From Flavobacteriales bacterium (lineage in GTDB: Bacteria; Bacteroidota; Bacteroidia; Flavobacteriales_F; PHOS-HE28): a stretch of 42,742 bases of DNA. Positions 16,579 to 24,854 of the stretch are shown here, one piece after another. The DNA lies in the NCBI GenBank assembly GCA_016718655.1, contig JADKCV010000034.1, positions 1 to 42,742 on the forward strand, read 5' to 3'. The notes beneath the pieces were generated by a model. That model searched no databases. It was not told the DNA's origin and saw only the letters and a list, made by a program, of their open reading frames with translations. A program made the position numbers and the translations under genes. Position 1 is the first letter of the stretch. Every line of letters starts with the position of its first letter.

Positions 16579-17505
16579 TCAAGCCAGGATCGGCGTGGTC
16601 CGAGGGTAGCGCTTCGCCCCGTACTGCTTCATATACAGGTCGTAGATGATCCCGTCGGCCAGACCCACTTTGGGTACGAACACCTCTTCGATGCCGGCGT
16701 GGTCCATCACCCGCAGGAAGATGTCCGCCGCAGGAATGATGACGTCCGCGCGGTCGGGTCTCAGGCGTAGCACCTTGATCCGGTCCTCGAAGCTGTAAGA
16801 TGCGATGCGATCGCGCTGGCGCTGGATATCCATCCGGGCCAGCGGTTCGCCGAACAGGTTTCCGTTCTCCTTGAAGATCCGGTTGATGTTCCCCCCCGTA
16901 CCGATGGCCATCATGTTGCCGTGCTGGTCGCGGAGTTCCGCCAGGAAGGCGGCAACGTCATCCCATGAGGAGGATTGTACCTTACCCTTCAGCGTGCGCA
17001 CCGTACCGATCTTGAAGCTCGCGCTCTTGACGCGGCGGCCCTTCTCCAACCAGGTGAGTTCCGTGCTACCACCGCCCACGTCGATGTACAAGTAGCTCCT
17101 GTCCTTGAGCAGGTCCTGGGTCCAGAAGGTATTCACGATGAGATCCGCCTCCACCTTGCCACCGATGACCTCGATGTGAACGCCGCTCTCCATCTCCACG
17201 CGGGTGAGGATCTCCGCACTGTTCGTGGCCTCCCGCATGGCGCTGGTGGCACAACAACGAAAGTACTTCACCCCGTAAACCTCCGTCAGCAGACGGAACG
17301 CCTTCAGGCTCTTGATCAAGTAATCACGTTTGGCACTGGAGATGGCCCCTCCGTCGAAGACATCCTCGCCCAACCGGATCGGCACACGGACCAACGTCTG
17401 CTTCTTCACCACCGGGTGGTCCGCTCGTTCGATCACCTCACCCACGAGCAGCCTCACCGCGTTGGATCCGATGTCGATGGCAGCATATGTGAGTTCGCGG
17501 TCGAT
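16579..17505 (-). CDS. ppx: Ppx/GppA-family exopolyphosphatase / guanosine pentaphosphatase, apparent ATC start
   Basis: About 308 residues of the actin/HSP70-like phosphatase superfamily that hydrolyses polyphosphate or pppGpp. The first phosphate-binding motif is complete only when read from 17505: YAAIDIGSNAVRLLVGEV. Later come CCATSAMREATNSAEIL, the second phosphate loop YLYIDVGGGSTELTWLEKG, and MMAIGTGGNINRIFKENGN. The length matches short bacterial Ppx proteins lacking the C-terminal HD domain. Between the in-frame TAG (17517-17515) and the DIGSN motif there is no ATG, GTG or TTG; the GTG at 17457 would remove the active-site loop. The codon at 17505-17503 is ATC, placed 4 nt after a TAGTTTCG box exactly like the ATGs of four other genes, so it is either a rare ATC start or a mutated/misread ATG. 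It converges on the T9SS gene with an 8-bp gap. Confidence 0.85.
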   Translation of the reverse strand: MDRELTYAAIDIGSNAVRLLVGEVIERADHPVVKKQTLVRVPIRLGEDVFDGGAISSAKRDYLIKSLKAFRLLTEVYGVKYFRCCATSAMREATNSAEILTRVEMESGVHIEVIGGKVEADLIVNTFWTQDLLKDRSYLYIDVGGGSTELTWLEKGRRVKSASFKIGTVRTLKGKVQSSSWDDVAAFLAELRDQHGNMMAIGTGGNINRIFKENGNLFGEPLARMDIQRQRDRIASYSFEDRIKVLRLRPDRADVIIPAADIFLRVMDHAGIEEVFVPKVGLADGIIYDLYMKQYGAKRYPRTTPILA

Positions 17506-17509
17506 GGAG

Positions 17510-17517
17510 CGAAACTA
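17510..17517 (-). promoter_or_regulatory. -7 promoter box of ppx (TAGTTTCG)
   Basis: On the minus strand TAGTTTCG, then CTCC, then ATC GAC CGC opening the Ppx frame. One change from TAnnTTTG. Its 4-nt distance picks out the ATC as the start position. Confidence 0.5.
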
Positions 17518-17642
17518 CACCGGGGAAGGACAATAGTTGATAAGGATCGTTCACTATTCAGGGGGATGACCGCTGCTGCCAACGGTGCAACATTGCCCGG
17601 GATGGCCTTTCTTGGTTGCCGAAGGATCCTTCCCATGAGCAC

Positions 17643-17846
17643 ACCATCATCAGCCCCATAATGAGCTACTTCGCCCTCATCGTGGCCTTCATCGGTCGCT
17701 ATGATGGCAAAGCGGGGATAGGAACGGTGATCAGCACGATGCTTCCCTTTTCGATCGTGTTCCTCATCGGGTGGACGACGCTGCTCATCATCTGGGTGAT
17801 GCTGGAATTGCCGAACGGACCGGGCACAAGCATGTTCTTGAACTAG
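17643..17846 (+). pseudogene. C-terminal remnant of an AbgT-family transporter
   Basis: The frame ending at TAG 17844-17846 reads TIISPIMSYFALIVAFIGRY, then DGKAGIGTVISTMLPFSIVF, LIGWTTLLIIWVMLELPNGP. This is the conserved end of AbgT transporters (p-aminobenzoyl-glutamate / antimetabolite exporters), normally about 500 residues with the same NIISP-MMSYFAL segment near the end. Here only some 65-70 residues remain, about the last two membrane helices, and the upstream DNA from about 17600 shows blurred similarity in other frames. It is a decayed gene end; the ATG at 17661 inside the helix is not a credible start. Confidence 0.7.
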
Positions 17847-18205
17847 GGCGACCACACCCATTCATCAGAACGGATGAACGCGCAAGGCTTCACGCAACGC
17901 TTTCGTCCTTCGTGCGTCTTGCATTCAGGAACCCCCTGAAAGCATGACCCGTAACCTGGTACATGTGGAACCATGCATGCACACGCATGGGTTCTCCACC
18001 TTCAGCTTTGGGCATACTGGGCGCCCAGTCCACCGGGTCTTCCACACTCGCTGCAAGGCATTCGGACGCCACTTCGGTGTTCCACGATACTTCCACTCGG
18101 CGGGCTACATGGCATCCGAACCCTGGTGCACTTGGCCTGAGGCAGGGGGGCACTCCTTCACCCCACCAGTGTCGTCCTTCAGTGTCCATACCTTGTTCGA
18201 TCCCA
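17847..18205. other. Intergenic region before the paralog array
   Basis: No convincing gene is seen on either strand in these 359 bases. There is a perfect 14-bp palindrome, ACTGGGCGCCCAGT, at 18016-18029. Near the end, TACCTTGT at 18189-18196 is a weak candidate -7 box for gene A. This is the only sizeable non-coding stretch ahead of seven closely spaced genes, so the operon promoter and any control site should lie here. Confidence 0.4.
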
Positions 18206-20470
18206 ATGACCCTGACCATGAGTGAACGCTACGCAGTCCTACTCCTCGCTGCGCTCAGCCTGAACGCGTCAGCTGTCACGGTGAGCATTCAGATGTACAT
18301 CCCCGCGCATTGCAGTTATCCCACGGGATCCATCTACGCGCAACCCCAGGGAGGCACTGAGCCCTACACCTATTCATGGAACACCGGCTCCACGGAGGCC
18401 TGGCTGTATGATCTGGTCGCGGGCACCTATTCCGTCACGGTCACCGATGCGAACTTCGACCAGGCCACCGCTGAGTTCACACTCACACCCTGGCCGTTCG
18501 AGGCTTATGTGGAAGGCATGGTCGGGTGCCCGGATGGCGCCTCAGGTCCTCCGTTCCGCTTGATCGGGCAGTCGGACCTGTGGACAACCGGTGTACCGCC
18601 GCTCACCTTGCAAGGCAATTACGTCTCGGACGTCATCACCGGAGGCCCAGGTGCCTTGGCTGCCCTGTACGTGACCACGTTCGATACATGGCCTGCTCCG
18701 GGCACGCCGCTCTCCATCCCGTTCACCGATGTCAATGGCTGCCCTGGAACGATATTCGGAACCGTGCCCGATGCGCCGGCGTTCCCGGAGATGCAGGTGC
18801 TCAGCGTGGATGCTGCTTGTGCTGGAGGGAACAGTGGCAGTGCCTTGGTACAGGTGGACGAGGCCCCCAACGATGACCCCTACTACATCCGGTTGGTCCG
18901 TGAAGGCTCACCCTATGGCTACCTCGCCAACCAGTATACCAACGGGCAGATGTATGGGCAGGTCCCGTACAGCACCCTGCGACAGGACCTGCCTTCCGGA
19001 GCGTTCACACTGGTCACCCAGCCTCGCTTCGAGGACCCTTGGGAATGGCTTGGGACCTACTTCAATGTCATCGAGAGCTACTGTACGGATACCGCGTGGT
19101 TCACCATACCAGAAATGCCGGCCCCATGCGGTACGCTAAGAGGAATCGTCCACATGGATGACAACCAGGATTGCGTGTTGGCCGGACAAGAGACCCGGGT
19201 GCCGAACGAGGTGCTGCTGATCGAGCCCGGTGGCTATACTGCGATGACGAATAGCATCGGGTATTATCAGATCAACCTACCCACTGGTTCATACACGATC
19301 GATCAAGCTTCGGCGGTCCTCGATGAGCATTGTGTCGGCGGTGCCATCCCGTTCAACCTGGGAAGCAACGGCCAGGAGGTCACACAGAACCTGGCCGATA
19401 CCGCGCTCATTCCGCGTGACGTTGAACTCTTCCTAGGCTCCAGCGCGGCACGTCCGGGTTTCAACCATGAGCTCTTCCTGCATATCCACCATCAGACCTT
19501 GGGCGGTACGGGCACCGTCACGGTCTCTTGCACCTTCGACCCCGCACTCTCCTACACCAGCGCAAGCCCTGCACCAAGCAACGTGAACGGCAACACCCTC
19601 ACGTGGACGCTCGCCCAGCTCACCTCCTTCGGGCACCGCCACATCAGCGTGAACCTTCAGGTACCAGCGAACCCGGCATTGATCGGCACCATCCTTCAGC
19701 ACAGTGCCACGGTAAGCATCGCACAGCCCGAGACCGACCTGACCAACAACAACGCGGTCCATACACGAACCGTTACCGGCAGCTACGACCCCAATGACAA
19801 GGTGGCCCGGACCAGCAGTGGATCGAGCGACGCGTACTACTTCATCGATCAGGACGAGTGGATCGACTATACCATCCGGTTCCAGAACACCGGCACGGAT
19901 ACCGCCTTCAACGTGGTGATAACCGATACACTTCCACCCACGCTGGATCCTGCCACGTTCGAGCTGGGACCACGCTCGCACAGTTGCATCACCCAATTGG
20001 GCGGGCAAGGTGTGCTGCGCTTCATCTTCAACAACATCCAGCTGCCGGACAGCAACGTGAACGAGCCCGCTTCCCACGGACTGGTACAATTCCGCATCCG
20101 TCCGCGTTCACCTCTGGTGCCCGGAACCCTTATCGAGAACATCGCCAACATCTACTTCGACTTCAACCCACCGGTGATCACCGAGCCGAGCGTACTGGTG
20201 GCGGAGTTCAGTACGGGTATCACTGCAGATGCGGCTTTGGAATTTGTGCTGGCGCCGGTCCCGGCGAGCGATCAGCTCCGGATCGTGTCGGGAACGATGA
20301 TCGACTTGGTCACGATTTTGGCCATGGATGGTCGATCGATCGCACGGCAACGCGTTAGCTCGACCACAACCACGCTCGATGTATCCGGGCTCAACTCCGG
20401 CGCCTACCTCTTGATCACGAACAATGCCGATGGATCAATGTATCGGACACCGTTCACTATCGTTCACTAG
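18206..20470 (+). CDS. Paralog A: exported adhesin-like protein, SprB-like repeat, type-A sorting domain
   Basis: About 754 residues from ATG 18206 (MTLTMSERYAVLLLAALSLNASA); ATG 18218 would give the same signal peptide four residues shorter. Order of parts: signal peptide; one SprB-like module (GTEPYTYSWNTGS, AGTYSVTVTDANFDQA, about 50-95); a unique middle; an SdrD/carboxypeptidase-regulatory-like module (CGTLRGIVHMDDNQDCVLAG, about 307-375); a beta-sandwich starting SSAARPGFNHELFL; the array-wide domain with YDPNDK (about 527), DQDEWIDYTIRFQNTGTDTA and NIYFDFNPPVITEPSVLVAE (about 650); then a type-A sorting domain (LEFVLAPVPASDQLRIVSG ... SGAYLLITNNADGS). First gene of the operon; 11 nt to B. 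Likely a surface-anchored or secreted structural protein; no enzyme motif is visible. Confidence 0.85.
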   Translation: MTLTMSERYAVLLLAALSLNASAVTVSIQMYIPAHCSYPTGSIYAQPQGGTEPYTYSWNTGSTEAWLYDLVAGTYSVTVTDANFDQATAEFTLTPWPFEAYVEGMVGCPDGASGPPFRLIGQSDLWTTGVPPLTLQGNYVSDVITGGPGALAALYVTTFDTWPAPGTPLSIPFTDVNGCPGTIFGTVPDAPAFPEMQVLSVDAACAGGNSGSALVQVDEAPNDDPYYIRLVREGSPYGYLANQYTNGQMYGQVPYSTLRQDLPSGAFTLVTQPRFEDPWEWLGTYFNVIESYCTDTAWFTIPEMPAPCGTLRGIVHMDDNQDCVLAGQETRVPNEVLLIEPGGYTAMTNSIGYYQINLPTGSYTIDQASAVLDEHCVGGAIPFNLGSNGQEVTQNLADTALIPRDVELFLGSSAARPGFNHELFLHIHHQTLGGTGTVTVSCTFDPALSYTSASPAPSNVNGNTLTWTLAQLTSFGHRHISVNLQVPANPALIGTILQHSATVSIAQPETDLTNNNAVHTRTVTGSYDPNDKVARTSSGSSDAYYFIDQDEWIDYTIRFQNTGTDTAFNVVITDTLPPTLDPATFELGPRSHSCITQLGGQGVLRFIFNNIQLPDSNVNEPASHGLVQFRIRPRSPLVPGTLIENIANIYFDFNPPVITEPSVLVAEFSTGITADAALEFVLAPVPASDQLRIVSGTMIDLVTILAMDGRSIARQRVSSTTTTLDVSGLNSGAYLLITNNADGSMYRTPFTIVH
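20155..20214 (+). repeat. 60-bp seam block, copy in paralog A
   Basis: Encodes FDFNPPVITEPSVLVAEFST at the junction before the sorting domain. Two of 60 bases differ from the copy in E. Confidence 0.8.
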
Positions 20471-20481
20471 TAAGGTCGATC

Positions 20482-22688
20482 ATGAATCAATTGATCCTCT
20501 CGTCCGCTCTCGCGATCGCTTCGTGCACCGCGTCGGCGATCACCGTGAACATCCAGATCACCGCGCACGAGATCTGTTCGTATGCCGATGGTACCGCCCA
20601 GGCCGTTGTGCTCGGAGGAGTGCCACCCTACACGTACCTGTGGAGCACGGGTGCCACAACAGCTTCCGTTTCAGGCCTCAGCGCCGGCCCCATCTCGGTG
20701 ATCGTTGTGGATAGCCAGAGCGACGAGGCTACAGGGAACAACACGGTCACATCAGCAGGTTACCAGTTCACTGCGATCAGCGGAGGCAGCTTATGCCCTG
20801 GTGACGCCTACGGAGGTTATCTGGTCATGAACGAGCTAACGGCCAACGGTCCGGTCACCTTCAGCACGCCGTACTACACGGGTTTCTACGGGGTGATCCA
20901 TCTACTCCGCGTACTACACCGCTCCGATGGTCCGTTGAACAATTTGACACTGCACTTCACCGATGCGAACGGCTGCGCGGGAGAGCTTTTCACGACTGGC
21001 ACTCTAAGCAACCGCCCGGACCACGCCTGGATCCTTGATGCAAGGCGCGTGCGCAGGTGGGGCCAATGGTTCCATACAAGCCCTCTTGCAACACAGTCCG
21101 ACCTATGCCCGAACGTGGCATCAATTGACAGACGGTGCGGGATCGGTCTATGCACCGGACTGATCCATCGTTGGAACCGGTTCTGGAACTTATGGACACA
21201 CCGCTCACGAATTTCGACAATGTCAAACATGGACAGGCCTCGCGGCAGGTGAGTATTGTTGACGCAGGTCACCAACTTCGCCCCATATACCCAATGGCAG
21301 CCAGGCGGGGATGCGGTGATTCGGTGCTGGTGACCATTCCGATCGGGACCAAGCTGCTCGAACATCCTCCGGCAAGGTGTTCATGGACTACGATGAGGAT
21401 TGCGTGAAGACCGGTGTCGAACCCTTGCGGACCAACTCATTGCTACAGTTCGAGCCAGGCCCCTATTTCGCAAGCACCGGAGCGAACGGTGTCTATTCAC
21501 TGAACGTGCCGAACGGTACGTACGATGTCACCGAGATCACGAGCGATGCGCAACAGCATTGCCTGCCTGAGCCGATCACCGTGAACGCCAACGGACTGAC
21601 CGTCCTGGACTTCGCGGATACCGCGCTGGTGGACTTGGATGTGCAAATAACCATCGCCAGTGGCGCAGCCCGGCCCGGCTTCGAGCTGGCCTATGCCATC
21701 GACATGGCGAACCTGACGCCCGGTGCTACTGGCAACAACCAGGTGGTCATGTCCTTCGATCCGATCCTCACCTTCCTTGGCGCATCGGTCACACCGAGTT
21801 CCAGCACGGGCAGCAGCCTCACTTGGAACAACGTGGGCAACATGAACAACTTCACGACGCGTGAGCTGCTGGTGCGCTTTCAGGTCCCCACGGATGTAGG
21901 CTTGATAGGCACACAATTGAACGCGTCCGCGATTGTGACACCCGCAATGACCGATGCCATTCCCGCGAACAATACCGCGACATGGGTGGTGACGGTGACC
22001 GCGCCTACGACCCCAATGACAAGCTGGCCAACACTGAGCCATGGTAACAGCTCCACGGTTTACCTGATCGAAGAAGATGAGTGATCGATTACACCATCCG
22101 GTTCCAGAACACGGGAACGGATACCGCTTTCCTCGTAGTGATCACGGACACGTTGCCGCAGCACCTCGATCCATCAACGATCCGAATGGGAGCTGGATCA
22201 CATGGTTTCTCATGGTCCCTCTCCGGCCAGGGTACGCTGCGATGGGTCTTTCCTAACATCCTTCTACCGGACAGCAATGTCAACGAACCGCGCAGCCACG
22301 GTTTTGTGAGCTTTCGTATTCGCCCATACGAACCCTTGCTTCCAGGAACGACGATCGAGAACACCGCCAACATCCACTTCGACTTCAACCCGCCGGTGGT
22401 CACCGAGCCGAGCGTGCTGGTGGCGGAGTTCAGTACGCGGGTGGCAGGATATCCGGTTAACACAATTCAGGGTCTGGCCTGTCCCCGCGAGCAAGTTCGG
22501 CTGAACATCTCAGCGAGTTCCCCGATCTCCAGCTTGCGCGTGGTCGCCAGCGATGGTCCGAGTCCGGCATCTACACCGGACAGCCCTCCAAGTCCGGATG
22601 TGGCTGGCCTGCAACCGGAGCCTATCTCCTTGAGGTACGATACACGGAAGGTACCGATTCCCACCAACGCTTCATCATCCAAGAATGA
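20482..22688 (+). pseudogene. Paralog B: array member broken by many indels
   Basis: The start is sound: MNQLILSSALAIASCTASA is a signal peptide and the SprB-like module (GVPPYTYLWSTGATTASVSG) is intact to about 21035. Then the expected family sequence jumps frames: QGACAGGANGSIQALLQ from 21041, an in-frame TGA near 21158, GLAAGEY then LLTQVTNFAPYTQWQPGGDA in another frame, and VFMDYDEDC from about 21370. Two more shifts sit around the YDPNDK motif at about 22010-22050, and one missing G turns the expected DEWIDY into a stop at 22082-22084. The 60-bp seam block is present at 22377. The sorting domain is frame-broken at about 22555, with TGAYLLEVRYTEGTDSHQRF ending at TGA 22686-22688. At least seven disruptions are seen, so no full protein can be made as written. 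Confidence 0.7.
22377..22436 (+). repeat. 60-bp seam block, copy in paralog B
   Basis: One of 60 bases differs from the copy in E, although the rest of gene B is heavily disrupted. Confidence 0.8.
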
Positions 22689-24850
22689 CACGCCACTGTT
22701 AGCCCCTCTCTTGATCGTTGCTTCGCCCATGACACGCGACCGCGGTCTTACGGTGACGATTCAACATACCGATGCCGTCTGCACGTACGCTACCGGATCA
22801 GCCTTCGCCATCGCTTCCGGGGGCGCACCGCCGTATACCTACCAATGGTCCAACGGGGCGACGGGCACCGGGATCCTGGATGTTCCTGCGGGTACCTATT
22901 CGGTGACCGTGGTCGACGCGCTGGCCGAAGAGGTGATGGAGAGCGTAACGATCCTGGCACAGCCCTACCAATTGCAAGGCGGCGGTGGTGTGCGTTCTGC
23001 ACAAGCCCCACCAATATCCTCGATGATCCCCTGTTCGACGGTGCGCCGCTCCATTGTGTGGATAGGGTTGCCTTATGCTCCTTCCCGACGCTTCTAATCG
23101 TTATGTTTTCACCACCGGAGGAAGCTCTGGTGAAGTGTACACGGTAAGCGATGGTGATGGTTGTGCGGGCACCATCACCACCTTTGGGGTCAGTTACGCA
23201 GGGAATTGGCCGCCCCTCTCCATTGCGGATGTTGAACCGGCCTGCGACCTTGTGGCCGATGGGGCTATCACCGTTCACTCCACTGGCCCCCCACCGGCCT
23301 TCTCAACATGGATCCATCTGATCCGCAGCGACGGCGTGACCAGTTCCAGGCCCAACAGCTTTGGATCCTGGACGGTAATGTCCTTTTTCACCGGACCGAA
23401 CCCGGCTACTAAGGCGTGCATTGGTGGTTGGGACATACGGGCGAGGCGGCGATCCGGGCCCAGGAACCTACGATACCTCTCGGGGTGAACGTCCCTGACC
23501 TCAGCCCTTTCTAGCAGGCAGGAGCGGGTACCAGTTGGTTCGATATGGATGGAGACGTAGCGAAAGGTCCGAATGAGGTCGGCGGTGCCCGGTAGCACGC
23601 TAACGACCGAACCTGTTGGAGAGATCGCGATCACGGATGGAAACGGTCATTTCCTCTTCGGAGTGGCGGATGGTTCTTACACCTTGGAACAGACCGACCC
23701 CACCTTGGCCCCGATCTGCCCTGCTGTGCAACCTGTCCCGTTCACGGTGTCTGGCGATCAACAAACGATCGACCTGGCCAATGGGTCAACGGTGCCGGTG
23801 GACCTTCCGTCGATCTCGCCAGCGTGTATTCAGACCTGGGTTCCAAACATCCTACGCCGTATACGCCCGCAACCTCTCGCCGCAGATAAGCGGGCCGTTG
23901 GAACTCACCGTGCAATTGGACCCGACCTTGACCTTCCTCGCTGCGAGTGTGGCACCGACCTCCGTTGCCGGTCAGACACTCATTTGGGACCTGTCGGCCT
24001 TGGAGAGTTTCGCGATGCAGACCCCATCGACGTTCAAGTGCCTGTGGGAACACCGTTGGGACTTGTCTTGTACACGACCGCTGGGCTTTCCAACCCGCTC
24101 GCCGAATCGACCCTACTGAACAACACGGCCGATGAACAGAACATCGTGGTGGGCAGTTACGACCCCAACGACAAGCGGGCAGTAACGAGTACCAGAGCCA
24201 GCGAGGATCTCTACTACATCGACCAGGACCAATGGATCGATTACACGATCCGTTTCCAGAACACCGGCACCTTCCCAGCGGAGTTCGTGGTGATCACGGA
24301 CACCATCGCTCCTGAGTTGGATATGCTCTCCTTCGAGCAAGGTGCTGCATCCCATCCCTTCAGCGTTTCTTTCAAACCCGGCCGCGTGATCGAGTGGCGC
24401 TTTGACGATATCCAACTTCCTGACAGCGCCAGCAACGAACCGGGCAGTCACGGCCTCGTGAAGTTCCGGATGCGGCCCAAGCTGCCGCTCCTTCCAGGCA
24501 CCGTGATCGAGAACACCGCCAACATCTACTTCGACTTCAACCCGCCGGTGATCACCGAGCCGAGCGCGCTGGTGGCTGAGTTCAGTACGGGGGTGGGCAC
24601 GCATTCGTCCGAAGCGATGCTCATCAGCCCCAACCCCACCACAACTGGCTTCCATGTGTCACTTTCCGGGCAAAGGACCGCACAGCTCGGTCTCCGAGAC
24701 CTGCATGGAAGGGTGGTGAGGGTCGTCTCCGTCCCGAACGAGCGAATTTGGGTGGACACCGCAGGACTCGCCAGTGGCACCTACATCGTGGAGGCCATGT
24801 CCACTTCGGGCAGCACCTTCCGATCGGTCGTTCATATCATCAACCCTTGA
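22685..24850 (+). pseudogene. Paralog C: array member broken by several indels
   Basis: ATG 22685 overlaps the stop of B (ATGA) but meets a TAG after five codons; one base change in frame would lead into a hydrophobic signal (APLLIVAS) and then LTVTIQHTDAVCTYATGSAF. ATG 22729 is an alternative without a signal peptide; ATGACACGC occurs at both places. The SprB-like module (GAPPYTYQWSNGATGTGILD) is intact. Frame changes follow near 22995, 23100 and 23470-23575, and again at about 23820 (family text RPGFQTSYAVYARNLSPQIS in another frame) and about 24030. From there to 24850 the frame is intact: SYDPNDK, DQDQWIDYTIRFQNTG, the seam block at 24529, and a type-A sorting domain (LISPNPTTTGFHVSLSGQ ... 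STFRSVVHIINP). Confidence 0.7.
24529..24588 (+). repeat. 60-bp seam block, copy in paralog C
   Basis: Two of 60 bases differ from the copy in E; followed by a five-G run. Confidence 0.8.
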
Positions 24851-24854
24851 GCGG

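Noticed and set aside
17890..18219. Open frame of 109 codons on the minus strand in the intergenic region before paralog A
   Set aside because: No promoter box, no recognisable motif, and it runs into the start of gene A; not supported as a gene.
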